Origin: Antedon mediterranea
Taxonomy: Eukaryota; Echinodermata; Crinoidea; Comatulida; Antedonidae
Assembly: GCF_964355755.1 (NCBI RefSeq)
Contig: NC_092670.1
Coordinates: 31,051,795 to 31,111,794 of the forward strand
DNA length: 60,000 nucleotides
Direction of reading: 5' to 3'
The position numbers and the translations under genes are program-made. How positions within the stretch are numbered: the stretch's first letter is position 1; every line of letters starts with the position of its first letter. The notes beneath the pieces were generated by a model. That model did not search any database and had not been told where the DNA came from. It saw nothing but the letters and a program-made list of their open reading frames with translations. Positions 24,701 to 36,888 of this stretch are shown piece by piece.

Positions 24701-25535
24701 ATCGCTTTTCTACAAGCATTGGATTGACGGTGGCATTATCAGTATTAAAGACATTGTTAATAAGAACACTTTTTTAACATCAAACGAAATACTGGTGAAA
24801 CTACAATGTAAAACAAACTGGTTAAATGAGTGTTTGTGCATTATTAAGGCAATACCAATTCAATGGAAACGTATTATTAAGGAGGTAGATATTTTCAATT
24901 GTGATGATAATGATGAATTAGTTGGGACCAAGTATGAGATTAATACTACCAAACTAATATACTCATGGTTTGTGAAAGAATATTTCATTATTCCAATGTC
25001 ACAACTAAAATGGGAAGAGTACTTCAATGATAACAACATTGATTGGAAAACTTCTTGGTTACGGAAAGTATGTAAAATGAAAGATAAGAAACTAGCACAA
25101 TTCAATTATAAGATGTTACATAGAATACTGCCTACCAACAAACGGCTGTATCAGTGGAAAGTTAAGGAAACACAAACGTGTGACAAATGTGGAGAAATTG
25201 AAAACGAAAATCATTTGTTTTTTAGTTGTAGATTTATTCAGAAATATTGGAGGAAAATGCTTAGTATCTTTGTAAGTTTAAATCACAATAATATATCATT
25301 TAAACAATTAATACTAGGAACGGGAGATAAGCTAATAGATTATATTTACACTTTTGCAGCATTTACTATTTATAGAATAAAAATGTTATCTGCACTAAAT
25401 AAGCCAGTGGGTAAATCTTTATGGAATTCATTTAAAAGCAATATGTTATATAACATTGAATGTGAAACATATAACAATAAAGAAACAAGTATAGAACAAT
25501 GGGTAGCTTTAAGAAATAAGATTATGATAATATAA
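21776..25535 (+). pseudogene. LINE A ORF2: APE endonuclease-reverse transcriptase, frameshifted
   Basis: Start ATG at 21776. The APE-type endonuclease shows LNVRGARN, QETHL, IYAPN, GGDLNCI, RRLDYWL and TDHQAV. The reverse transcriptase shows NWRPITLLNTDYKI, QKGYIKGRF, VDFKKAFDS, GIRQGCPLSALLF and the catalytic QLADDTVLYV. A C-terminal CCHC motif, CDKCGEIENENHLFFSC, lies near 25180. The reading moves through 21776-23254, 23220-23972, 24216-24590 and 24795-25535. The breaks are a 2-base loss near 23250 and indels at homopolymers (T6 near 23967, A9 near 23997, A10 near 24622, A11 near 24693). All catalytic residues seen are intact, so it is young, or the breaks are partly sequencing errors. Confidence 0.85.
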
Positions 25536-25576
25536 TTTCTAATTTGATACGATTAACTGAAAAAGAATTACAGTGA

Positions 25577-26903
25577 CTAGAGGGTGAGCTCGCTTCGCTC
25601 GCTCCCCCTCTAGGAAGTGTAGACGATGGTTCTCGGAATGATAATGTTCTCCTTATACATTTTCTGTCGGTTACCATTATTGAAAATGCTTGACATTCGT
25701 AAAACTAAACTACTTTGTTTCACAGTGTTTTAGATGATTAATAACATTTTAAAGTATAGTTTTTATTGTTTGGTAGGGCCCTTTGGGGAGGCGGAGGTCA
25801 TTTGAGGGAGGTGCTTATTCGAGGGATATATGTTAAATTTTTTAGTTCTAATAATATGGTAACATTTATAATCAAATGAAATCCTCTCATAGATATGAAA
25901 AGTGGTAAAAAAGAATAACAAATGCTTGGTAAATTGCAGAACAGTGCGGTGAATTCTACTACAAATAGTATAATTGTGTTATTATAAATATGTGGATGGA
26001 CGTTTATTAGATAGTTGGGTTGTGGGGGGGGGGGGGGGTGGTGTTATTATTCAAAGTGATGTTTTATTGGAGAGGCGTTTATTCAAATGAATACCATCCT
26101 AATAATTATTAATACATTATTTAATTTAATCATCTTTTGAAACTAACTGCCGTGACAGAGTGGGCCCAAGAAAGAAGACATTACGGCTTGCAACATGGGC
26201 AGACATCTCGGTCCTAACGGGACACAGGAAGATAGCCTACAGTTATTCCTGCAAGCTTACTCAATAAAACTCAGCTATCGGGATTTCACTCGAAAAATGT
26301 CTTATCAAATCTCCCTATGTAATTTTATAATACTATTCCCCACAATATATTCTGATTCTTTATGGCGTATATTTAATTTGATCTTTATTAATTTGCAGTA
26401 TAATTCCTATTATTTAACTACTGTACCTTCACACACGTGTGGTATGTTTTAAAATAAACAAAAAACTGAAATGGCTATGATTAATGGCCAATTTTTTTTT
26501 CGTCTTCCAAAGGGACACTGTATTGATTGATGGAAAGTGCCTGTTTCCAGTCACCTTTAGGGTCAAATCTATTATTTTAACTGCTCCCTTGTGTATAAAA
26601 GAGAGAAAATATTTGAAACTAAGGTGAACTTATCTTAAACCCGGAAATTACTTTGACCGGGAAGAATTGAAATTGAGAGGAAAATCCAATGTTGAAATCA
26701 TAAATGTTGTTACAAAACTCTTTATAATATCTTCCTAAGATATAAATATGAAACAATAGCGTCGGCGTGCACACTAATGTTATCAAATCTACGTTTCGCG
26801 GTACATCTCGGATAGATAAGGTAGGTATCCAAGGCGGAGATTTGTACCGAAGTTTTTGCATTGTGCTCGCCTATGTCAGAATTAACCATAATTTATATAT
26901 AGA
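25577..26903 (-). mobile_element. Helitron-like element, copy A (non-autonomous, 1.3 kb)
   Basis: Read on the minus strand it begins TCTATATATAAATTATGG and ends in the palindrome CTAGAGGG...CCCTCTAG. The loop of about 21 bases is made of GCGAGCGAA-type repeats. The host base before the element is A and the one after is T, with no target duplication, as Helitrons show (5' TC, 3' CTRR). The first 160 bp (26745-26903) is nearly identical to the same end of copy B (52890-53049). No Rep/helicase gene is present. It carries a further nested repeat at 25774-26095. Confidence 0.6.
25774..26095. repeat. Nested AT-rich interspersed repeat with G-run
   Basis: Motifs TTTGAGGGAGG, TTATTCGAGGGA, CGTTTATTAGA and GGCGTTTATTCAAATGA surround a G13 run near 26025. 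It is absent from copy B, so it inserted into copy A later. It resembles the inverse of 4640-4870. Confidence 0.4.
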
Positions 26904-27829
26904 TACGGGTTACTGGTGGTACTGAGCTATTATTGTTTTTTTTTTATCATGTATATAAATATATTGTATAATCCGGGTTGTAAAATGAAAACAAACAAAT
27001 GAAAATGTGTGAACTATTTTAAAACGGGATAGATGATAATGATGATCCTGTCAAGTGTATAACAAAATATAAGAAAATTAATGAAAAAAGGAGTAATACA
27101 GAATTCATATTATGTAAAAATGTTACTTATGAACTGTAACGACATTTACAAGTTAAATAATACGATTTTATGTAATATGAGATAATATGAATGTGAATAA
27201 AAGTGGTGTTTGCGCCACAAAAGAGAAAAAAAAAATAGCATTAAAATGTTCAAATATTAAGGATACACCACTAAAAATGCAAACAGACATATTTTTTATT
27301 TAGTAAAAATCTACTGTGTTTAAATTAAGTCTAAACACAAACTAATTTATTCTTTTTAATTTTGTTTTGTATCAGCAATCAGTGGGGTTCATTCGAACCC
27401 TGGCTATGGGTCTGAATCTTTGCTAATCTTATTCTATACGCTTAATTACTTTCATAAGCATACTTCTCCACGTGGTCAGACAAACTAAACAATATAGCGG
27501 GTAGATCAAATCCTTCTTCCCATGAACACGGTGTCAGTGAATTATAATCAAGAACAACTAACCAACCGTCGTCGTTATTGCAACTGCCGTACCACTTATT
27601 AATAAAGAATCGCCGTGCAAACTTTTTGTAATAAATAGAGTATATAGTACAGTAATTAAACATTTAGGACTACTTAACTGTAGTCCAATACTTGGCAACT
27701 TGAAGTTGGACTAAATGTTGGCATTGTCTCTGTGATGAAGAAATACAGAAGAACTTACATTTGATGCCGCTGATTTAAATGATAAACCAAATTGACTTAA
27801 TCAAATAAACTAGAAAGCCACTCCGAGAG

Positions 27830-27875
27830 TGCATACCTCCGCCTACTGTAAAATTCTCCTACATTTCTCCGGTAA

Positions 27876-27930
<55 letters not shown>

Positions 27931-28495
27931 ATATTTGTGTGTGTCTTAATGCTGTTTGTGATTGAGGCTAATTTCAATACAAGCATGTGTATGCGAGTTT
28001 GGTGTAATGGTTATGTAACAAGCCTTTCAATTAACAATGGCTTCAGTTGACTAACAATAAAACAGCAACGCGAAAATCAAAAGAGTGAATTTGAAAAGAA
28101 ATAGGTTTTTTAACTACTCGCATCAAAACGTGCACATTAAATCAAATTATGTTTTAAAATTACAAATCACAAATTATAACTCTTGCCTCTTGTACAAAAA
28201 TGAAGTTTTTTGGACAAGTAGTTCTTGAGAAAATGCAATTTCAGTTTACTTGTTACTTTAAGACTGCTCGCCGGCTTTTGAAAAATTCTGTCCTATCTTT
28301 TAACACTAGCAGGTCTGAAAGGTATACTCAAAAAGTGGTCCAGAATTGGGACCATGGTCCCAAATGGTCCCAAAATTTAATGGAATGGTCCTTGACCACA
28401 TATCTATCTGTATACAGTATTCATTTTGGTAAGGATCTTGTAATTACTTTTTGAGTGATCCTGCTAACAAACTCCTCCTTGGCGGAGGTAAACAA
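27830..28495 (-). repeat. Interspersed repeat with TACCTCCGCCAAGGAGG end
   Basis: Minus strand starts TTTACCTCCGCCAAGGAGG and then TTTGTTAGCAGGATCACTCA and AAAAAGT, a repeat type I recognise from many marine animals and fish. A second CCTCCGCC lies at the far end (27838). It contains the (AT)n microsatellite and a GGTCCCAAATGGTCCC motif. It sits in an intron of the pseudogene. Confidence 0.5.
27877..27927. repeat. (AT)n microsatellite
   Basis: About 50 bp of uninterrupted AT dinucleotides. Confidence 0.95.
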
Positions 28496-29798
28496 TGCAG
28501 TGGTAATGTTCAATGTATACCGTACTTACTCATCGCCTAATAAGCTAAAGAAATATGTCGATACGCCAGCCTTTAAATCTTCCCAAGGTGAATCGAGAAG
28601 GTGTTCAAGCGAAAACCAAGATGTTTTGTCTCCTCCTGTAACTCCGTTAACACAACATTCTAAGCTCATCAAAATATTCCGAATACAGTGTTAACTTTAC
28701 CTGTTATTACCAAAATCAAAAATAAATAAGACAAATTTTTGGATGATAAAACAGATATCATTAGAAACAAAATATTCAACACATTTAAATAATAGGATTT
28801 TTTAAACTGTCCTTTATAGGACGCCATTATTTCTTATCGCTTCCGTTATTCGCCATCATTTGTTCTCAACCTAACATTATTCCTTTTGAAAAAAAAAAAT
28901 GTCCTCCTTAAATTCATATGCAGAGTTGTTCAACCCAAGAAACATCCTTACCATTTCTTCCACCTATAGCTATCACCTTATAACGTACCTACCCTGAAAT
29001 TACCAACATTCTCTCATCTCTAATTCCAAGCTAGGACCTCCCCCTTCCTCCAATCTCTCCCCCCCCCCCCTATTCTATCTCTCTCTCCCCAAGCACCCCC
29101 TACCACCCTATACGATTCTTTAAGATTCGGTATGGTCTAAAAAAAAAAGGATAGTCATGCAGAAAAAATGCAAGATTTATGACGCATAAAAATGGCAGAA
29201 AAGTTTTAAAAAGAGAAATTATCAATTTTTAAGCAATGAACAACTGTGTAAAAAAGAATTTATTCATTTATTATTCAATTCATTTATGTAGAGAAGATTA
29301 TTAATTTAAACCTGAAGTGATTTTAATATAGTATATTTACAATGTATATATGTAATTTTTCTTTGTTAATTTATAATTTGTATGAGGAATTAATAGATCC
29401 AAGATAATGTCATTACATTACTTATAGACTTATTCTCAAAAGCACCAAAGTTGACTATTTTAGATCTGTTTTTTATTACTTTATTAGGTCTTATGCATCT
29501 ATATTCACATTCATCATAATCACCTGATTCTATATCTGTAACTGGATAGAGTCTAACTGACTTGTGATTGTCAGATTCACATGTAGTGACAGCTGCAAAT
29601 GTCATAACCATATTAAGGTACATACTTTGATAATTTGTGATGAAGCCCAGTTATCAAAAGGTTTATTCAATCTAAAGTTTAACGATGAATTGAATGACAT
29701 TGCAGCGTTCGATTCTGATGAGTTTGTTCCGTGGACGAATGACTCGTATTATATAGATATTCCGTTCCCTGCCATGCCTTTGAATATGAGGTTCCATT

Positions 29799-31052
29799 CT
29801 ATATGAATGAGTAACAGATTGTCATTACATTGATATTTATATATTTTATTTATTTATCCGTGATAGATTATCCTGATGTATCTAGACATATTTCATTTCA
29901 TTTCACAAATGTTTTTACACAACACTATAATATTAGTATAAGCATAGTCGATGTTAGTATGTTATTGTCTGTAACTATTTATATTTTTACTAATATCAAG
30001 TCAAAATTCAATTAAATCGATAGCTAGAATTGTAATAGTTTTCCGGTGACGTCACGATAAATAAAAATTCTAATAACAATTTTTTTAAGCTAACATTGTG
30101 TATTCTGTGAAACCGCGTAAAGGCCAATTTACTCAGACGAGTAGTAACGGTAAGCGGAAAACCGAAATATAGAATCTATATTATTTCTAATAACCATTTA
30201 CTCAAAAGGTTGAACAGATGGGCGGTTGAACGGACCCACACTCAGGATACATACGGAATCTACGTGGCACGATCGACGCAATTTTCTCCTTAATGCTACC
30301 GCTCGTCTGCGTAAATTGGTCTTTATTTGCAACACGCATGTTTTTATCAACTTAATACACGGTTAAGTGTCACTTCGTGGCGTCATTAACGTGTTCACAC
30401 TTGCCGTCTGATGAGCAATATTTCTGGTTGTCACAAATGCACAAACGCGTCTCCGGATAAGAAGCGTCGTGAAAAAAATGTTTCTTCGGTTTTACACGGT
30501 ACATTCTGGTAATTATTTTTCATGACGAAAGCATAACAGAGCAAAAAGAAAGAAAAAACAAATATGATGTTGAGGATAAAAAAAAAGACAAACAGAGCTG
30601 AACAATTTGAACATTTTACCATAGCCATTATGAAAAGATTATACGAAATTATTTTTAAATGTAATATATCTAATAATTGTTTTGTAATGTACGTTTTATT
30701 TTTATATTACAAATTCAGTTTTCATAAACTGACGTGAAAAAAGGCTTTCCTAATAATAAATAGTCTTACCTCAGACCCACTATACTCATAGTAGGATAAA
30801 TTATTTTTAACCAAGCAATTTTTGTTCATGTTTTCCATTTTAACATTACTTTTAAGTATTTAAAAATAGCAAATTCTGGTTTGATTGTCGAAATACACTG
30901 ATACGCACATCTGTTCGTCGTGGCAGGAGAGAACACATCTACTTAGCAGACTCCTGAAACGTGTTATTACGTAGTCGAATGTAATACAGTTAGTTTCAAC
31001 TTTGGTCATTGTGACACTTGTCCTGTATTTTTAGTCTTGTGGAAGCGACTCT
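29799..31052. other. Intergenic, upstream of the pseudogene
   Basis: Contains one MITE (listed separately). A minus-strand 65-codon frame at 30431-30628 with a hydrophobic stretch is unsupported. Confidence 0.3.
30118..30325. mobile_element. MITE, about 208 bp
   Basis: Inverted ends TAAAGGCCAATTTACTCAGA (30118) and the inverse of TAAAGACCAATTTACGCAGA (ending 30325), both continuing CGAG. The 150-bp interior is unique. Resembles hAT-type MITEs; the superfamily is inferred. Confidence 0.65.
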
Positions 31053-31080
31053 ATAGTTCACTATGTCGGTCGGTTGGTCG

Positions 31081-31111
<31 letters not shown>

Positions 31112-31852
31112 GGTCTGTCTGTCTGTCTGTCGGTCCGGTATCACTATGCGTTTTATCGCTTTCTGACCTTATCTTGATATCAGTTTAATCTAGCTAGGTC
31201 AATTTTTCACAGTATATTCCTTATGGCCAGGAATCGATGTGGTTATGTTTTCACGGTGCGCAATAAAAAATTACGCGGTCTACGCACGATTTAACGAAAT
31301 CACGTTTGTAATCATATCTTCACAACCATGAATCACAATTAAATAAAATTTGGTACTCATAAATTTCAGGGCATAAATCATCATATGGAAATACAATTAC
31401 GTGCGTAGCGCATGTAACGCATGCGTACGCGCGCTTACAATTTTCAAAATTTATTTTCGATGAAATAAGAGTACGTTTCAGGCAATTTTAAGGGTTTACA
31501 AAATTGCCATGAGTGCGCATATTTTTGCGCGCGCACTGCGCGTTAAATGTTATTGCGCACTCTTTTTGCCCGATTTCTGTTTTCTTGACTTACTTTTCAA
31601 CTCGAAATCACGTTATACGAGCACGTCAAAAGTGATAGGCTACGCACGTGTAAATTAAAAAAATATAAATGTTTTTAAACATTTCAACATTTTTAAACAT
31701 GTTCAGTAATTTCGGTCAGTATAGTTCACTATGTCGGTCGGTCAGTATAGTTCACTATGTCGGTCGGTTGGTCTGCTGTCTGTCGGTCTGTCGGTCTGTC
31801 TGTCGGTCCGGTATCACTATGCATTGTAGCACGCGACTTAATGGCTGTTGGC
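31053..31852 (-). mobile_element. 0.8-kb module with (GTCT/GTCG)n ends, copy 1
   Basis: Both ends carry the same block in direct orientation: TAGTTCACTATGTCGGTCGG, a TCTG/TCGG tetranucleotide run, then GTCCGGTATCACTATGC. The interior (about 560 bp) is rich in GCGCGC and CGTAGC motifs. A highly similar copy lies inverted at 46256-47017. Tetranucleotide arrays beside a conserved core recall the pearl/DINE-1 group of Helitron relatives, which is inference. Confidence 0.65.
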
Positions 31853-34570
31853 GTTGTTTTTAAACTTGACAATCTGTGAATTATAGAATAAAGAGTTTAA
31901 ATATAATAGTGTCCAACTAAAAAAATGTGTTGAATATGCCATTTTAATGTCACATCAGTAAAATGATTTAACTGAATAAATTGTAACTTAAAGCAAAAAA
32001 TACTTAAATTGTCTGTCAGAAAATGGTTAAAATTACCCGTTTCTTTTGACTTTTCATAAGGGAAATACTTATTTGTGTTGTTTTTTTTCTATGGAAGTGA
32101 ATAACTTCATCAAACCTGCAAAATGGGCTATTAAAAGTCTGATTTCATAAAATATTTATTTTCATGATTTATTGGGACAATAGAAAAACAACCATCACTT
32201 TTATATAATTTATATTTTTAATCATTATAAACAATACATTTGCATTTTAATTATTTAGTCAAATGTTTGACCTACTCTGACGTAATTTTACTTAATACAT
32301 TTATGAGAAGAAATTCTCTACAGATCACTAGCCTGGAGTTCATACACCTAGACCTCCGAGATTTTGCTGATTGATTAGGTTTTAAGGGGAAAGGAAATTT
32401 GTTTAGACACAGAAGGTAGAATTTATTTTGTCATATATTATGCTTCTGTAAAATGTTGATTAAATCGAAAGACATTAGCAGCAAGAAAACATTGCAATTT
32501 AAATCTATTCAACTATATAGTAGATTGTATGCTACGTATAGACATTTCATCATTATGAATACATTGTCCTCTGCTGCTTGTAAAATGAACCATTTTATAC
32601 ACATAAACACATTCAATTTTTCAAGAGCCAACCCATCCCATGCCCTAGATGTTTTTTAAGTTGAGCAGTAGAGACATTATCAGTTCATCACCTCTTGTAC
32701 AAATATGTTCTGTAATACTGTAGTTGTATCCATCTGTTAGAGCAATGAATGTACGAGAATAATGTGACCAATTCGTATATATGTTTTCAAAGGTTCGCAC
32801 TGTTTTTTTGTATTTGTGTGGTTTTGTCTACATATACTATTTATGCATATAATATAATGAATGGAAATAACAAATATCCATAAAGCCATTGGTGCCACCT
32901 TCCAAATTTTTTTTCGTGCGAAAATGTATAAATTGTGCTGTGTTGTTAATTTTTCTGTTGGTGGTAGCTTAATTTCTGAATCAATTTTATCAGTTACTGC
33001 TTGTTTCTAAAAATGTGAGTACCATTTCTTTTGAAGGTGGCTGTTCTCACAGCCATGGGTATTGAATTGCTTGTTTGGAAGGTTTTTGTATTTCTGATTC
33101 AGTTGGTCAATGTAAATTTATTTACATATCACTTAAGCCAATTTTCCATAAATAGGCAAATTGAAATAGTTGACTAATGAGTATGCATATTAATTTTTTC
33201 ATCTACTTTTTGTGATGTGACAAATTCCACAGCCAATCGACTTTAGGAACTATTATTCATAAAGACGAGAAATATGAACAATAATTATCTTTTAATTATA
33301 ATCGTTGAATATAATTTATTTTCTAACGGGTTTAAGCCCTCTATAATCCTTTAGCCTTTATTTTTTCTCAAGGTTACCACAAAGAAGTGTTGGTTTTCTG
33401 TCAAGGTTATATCTTCTGTCAGGTAACCAAAACGTAGTGGGGTTTTTTACTGCGGATCCAGTTCATAGACACAATGTCGGTGGGCCTGATATGTCGTATG
33501 TGTGGGTGCCGGGACTCACCCTAATCTTCTACTACTACAGGTTAAATCGATCAATTACAACTCTACTAGAACTTGTTGTTCCATTGCACCATAGTTTATT
33601 CATGGTACAAGCAGCAAAGGACAATATAGTATAATATTACATTCATAATGATAACATTTCCCCAAATAACTTATTATTATTGTTATTATTATTATTATTG
33701 TAGGTCTACTAAAAAGATTTAAATGGCATAAAAAGTGCCGCCAATGTCTTTCAATTTAAATTTTAAAACATTTTAACAGAAGCATAATAATATGATAAAT
33801 TTTCTTTCATTTGAGACCAAACACGATGACATTTGAGGTCAGTGTTACTAACACGCATGCTGTTTTGTTTTATTCATAATAATAATTATTATTTATTATT
33901 ATTATTATGTTTTCAAATTGTATTTAAACATCAGCTAATTTTATCAAAATGTTACTGTAATTAAATTGTTATTATTTATTTTAATGTAATTATTTAGAGT
34001 ACTTCATATGTTGTAATTATTATTACAGTTTAATGAGATTCTTATAATGGTTTTTTTTCTGTGGCTTTAACTACTATCTTGCCAAAACAATATTTAGTTT
34101 AGTTTAGGTTTAAGTTTAGGTTTTTTGTTTATATTCATTAAATCAAAACCAGTCAGTTTTCTTATGAACAATATTATTAAGGCATGTCATGTTTAGATAG
34201 AATGATTGTAAATTATAAATCAAAAAGATAATTGTGGTATATTTAAACAATCGACAATTGGCAAAATACTGCGATTACACCAAATATACCAAATATTGAC
34301 ACCAATTTTCTGTTCTTATTTTATCTCGAAAAAAAAACAGACTCGAAGTAATAATTCTCAAAAGTAAAGGTTTTCATATCATTTCACTCGGCGGGTGATC
34401 CATCCGACCCCGTATGCATACTCTTTGCGTACATTGAATTGCCTAATAATTAAGTTTGACAAAAACATTTCATCTATATTGGTTGAAGAAAAATAGGTTA
34501 ACATTTACTGATAATAGGAGATTATGTCCTTATCACAATTATACCGCTAGTGAGAGTGCGAACTATAACT
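31853..34570. other. Intergenic AT-rich DNA
   Basis: No recognised gene. (TTA)n runs lie near 33672-33703 and 33885-33908. The open frame at 33437-33634 has no splice or family support. Confidence 0.35.
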
Positions 34571-34937
34571 GAAAAACCCCCTTTACACTAGGGCGATAAC
34601 GATCGATGATAATAGAAAAACACACATGTTTTATACATAAAACAAAAGAAATCTAAAGAGTAGAACTATTGGATAACCACCAATGCATTTTTGATAAAAA
34701 TTACATTTTCTCACGTCCAATCAAATGACTTTATGATTATTAAAATCAATAATATTGTGACTAATATTATTACGTCGATTATGACGTCATTGGATTTGTT
34801 AAAATATTATTTTATCAAAGACAGCATAAATGATTATCCTAAAGTTCTATAACGAAATCTTTTATAATTTCTTTTTTTTTTTATGTAAGAAAAATGTGTG
34901 TTTATCTATTTTATCATCCTAGTGTAAACGGGTCTTT
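34571..34937. mobile_element. hAT-type MITE, about 365 bp
   Basis: Left end AAAAACCCCCTTTACACTAG and right end inverse AAAGACCCGTTTACACTAGG. Both continue inward to ATAATAG/ATAAAATAG and AAACACACAT. The TTTACACTAGG type of end is common in hAT MITEs. Confidence 0.65.
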
Positions 34938-36247
34938 AAGTTATCGTTATATCCTAAATCGCACACGGTCTTTTAATATATTTTTATTCGATTTTATTTC
35001 TCATCTTATTTAATTTCATAATGAACACAATTGTTTGCGGACTTAATCACTTGATTTAAACTTGCATTCCTCGTTTTAATTAAATTAATCATCCATGGAT
35101 CTGATAGTTGTGTTACAAATCAGAAAAACTGATTCCATGAATCAGCCGATTCAGAGTTACAAAAAATGCTGTCCCAATTCGATTCTTTATCTATCTGTCA
35201 CGAGAGTGGCCTATCCAGTTCGAGTAAGAGAACAGATCATTAAGGGCTCTCGATAAAATACACACATATAAAATATTCAGAACAAGTAAAGTATGTGAAA
35301 TACGCAGGGTAGATCTGGGCAAGAGGGCCATTTTTTAGTGTAACTAGAAAAAAAAACAAACACAAACAAATGAATTGAAACTTCACAGGATAGTAAAACA
35401 GACCCATAATGTTGTTTCATAAAACAAACAAACGTTACAGCTAAGCATACTGTAGGTAACAGGTCACAATCTGTCAGCGGCCCACTTACCCAAGTTAAGT
35501 TAAATCTTTAAATTGCAGCAACAAATCGTATTCAGATTAAGTTTAAATGAGTTGATATCAACAGAAAATCTTATGTAAATGGGAATTCTGTTCAAATAAA
35601 GGTTCTTCACATCTCTGGGATATAACTCGAACCGTGTTAAGATTGTTATATTTCTTGGTTTTAAATTTTGCGAATTTGTCAAATACTACAGGAATAATCC
35701 GATATCTGGTCTATTACAACAATGTTGTACTAACATTTATTATAAGCAAATTGATTTAAAATTCATGGCAATTCTGGTTGACTAGTTGGGTGTGGTTGGG
35801 AATTTAACATAATGTTATATTTTAAAGCACACATGTTACTGTAGTATATCCCATAACATTTAAAGTTGTTGTATTATGTTCAAAAAGTTTATGGAGACTC
35901 CATGGGACTCTAACACATCAAATATCGCTGGTCTTGTTCTTGTTATTCACATTTAGATCGATGTGTAGTGAAATATTTAATCCACTCAGGGAAGAGTAAA
36001 TTAAACGTTTCCCTCATGAGCCACTTCTATTATTTTTTTAAATGATAAAACCTAGATAGATTTGGTTGAAATTGTTTGGATTTTTAGGTAAAGCATTTTA
36101 CAATATATAAGGTATTGATTGCACATATACATATACATTGAGTTGCAAATTTTAAAGCTTCACGACTACTAATTTTAATTTAATTTTTAATTACTAATTT
36201 TTTTTAAATAAAGATCCAATCCTAAATTGGTAGATTTACATGTTATT
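34938..36247. other. Intergenic, nothing recognised
   Basis: AT-rich, with no coding or repeat structure that I can support. Confidence 0.35.
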
Positions 36248-36838
36248 ATACACTCTAAAAAATAATGTGTGTCATGACACACATTCATATGTTTATTATG
36301 TGTTTCGGTTACATATTGAAACGCACATATGTGCATAATCACGATGCGATTCATGTAAACACTGATAAACAGTGTGTCACCAAATCATGTTTTCTATGCG
36401 TTTTAACACGTTCTAATGTTTTCAAAAAACACTACCACAATATAAACACACGAACATAAGTACGCAATGATATTTACTTTAACTTTAATTTGACATTTTT
36501 TAAGAATAAATTATTACTAATGGTTATTATATTTATGACATTTACAAAAAATGAAGACAACTGTGCAACGATAATGGTAGTATTTTTTAATGTTCTGTAA
36601 TCTCAATGAAATGGAAACATGTTATTTGATTTTATCATTTTTTAAACGTTAACGTGTGTTTTGGATAGTCAATTCTGATTGGACAAAGGTTTAATTTATA
36701 CATCTGAAAAGATATGGAATCTTTTTATGTCACGCGACGTTGCAAGGGGGTGCCTAGCCTTCCTTCTTCTTGTGCACACTCGTTTAGCTCATGACACGGG
36801 TCTGGTCATGTCACTGACTTAGGCCTAGGCCTACGTTA

Positions 36839-36888
36839 CACAGGGAGATGTGAACTAATTTATAAATTTATTTTACATCTCCCTGGTT
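36839..36888. repeat. Short perfect-stem hairpin
   Basis: CAGGGAGATGT and ACATCTCCCTG form an 11-bp stem around an AT-rich loop of about 25 bases. A very short MITE or a structured RNA element is possible. Confidence 0.5.

Larger units (their letters stand above)
20385..27010 (+). mobile_element. LINE A: nearly full-length Tx1/L1-type retrotransposon
   Basis: Two ORFs in order: a zinc-knuckle ORF1 (20385-21710), then an endonuclease plus reverse transcriptase ORF2 (21776-25535). A probable 3' UTR is interrupted at 25577-26903 by a Helitron-like insertion and may end near 27010. Length and ORF order match Tx1-clade elements. The coding damage is limited to one stop and several small indels. 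Confidence 0.8.
27442..29798 (-). pseudogene. Three-exon decayed paralogue of the secreted-protein gene at 56183-58719
   Basis: Minus-strand exons: 29626-29798 (begins WNLIFKGMAGNG, then an in-frame TAA and YESF), 28530-28700 (begins VKLTLYS, later TSWFS, SPWEDL) and 27442-27621 (FFINKWYG, DDGWLVV, ends ESN and stop). They match exons 4, 5 and 6 of the intact gene in order, borders and length (173/170, 171/170, about 180/178 bp). Damage: a 3-base insertion creating TAA in the first exon, a net frameshift in the second, and an acceptor for the third that does not fit the phase. No counterparts of exons 1-3 were found upstream. Confidence 0.8.

Noticed and set aside
26160-26240. RKKTLRLATW-like peptide resembling the start of a LINE endonuclease
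   Set aside because: The similarity stops after about ten residues; kept only as a note.
29390-29611. Possible extra exon (CESDNHKSVRLYP, ECEYRCIRP) with a TTTGCAG acceptor
   Set aside because: It would require an intron of only about 33 bp after the preceding pseudogene exon and has no counterpart in the intact paralogue.
30431-30628. 65-codon frame with an N-terminal hydrophobic stretch, like a signal-anchor exon
   Set aside because: No continuing exon or convincing donor was found; could be chance in AT-rich DNA.
33437-33634. Frame beginning MGFFTADPVHRHNVGGPD
   Set aside because: Looks protein-like for about 35 residues but no family is recognised and no exon partners were seen.
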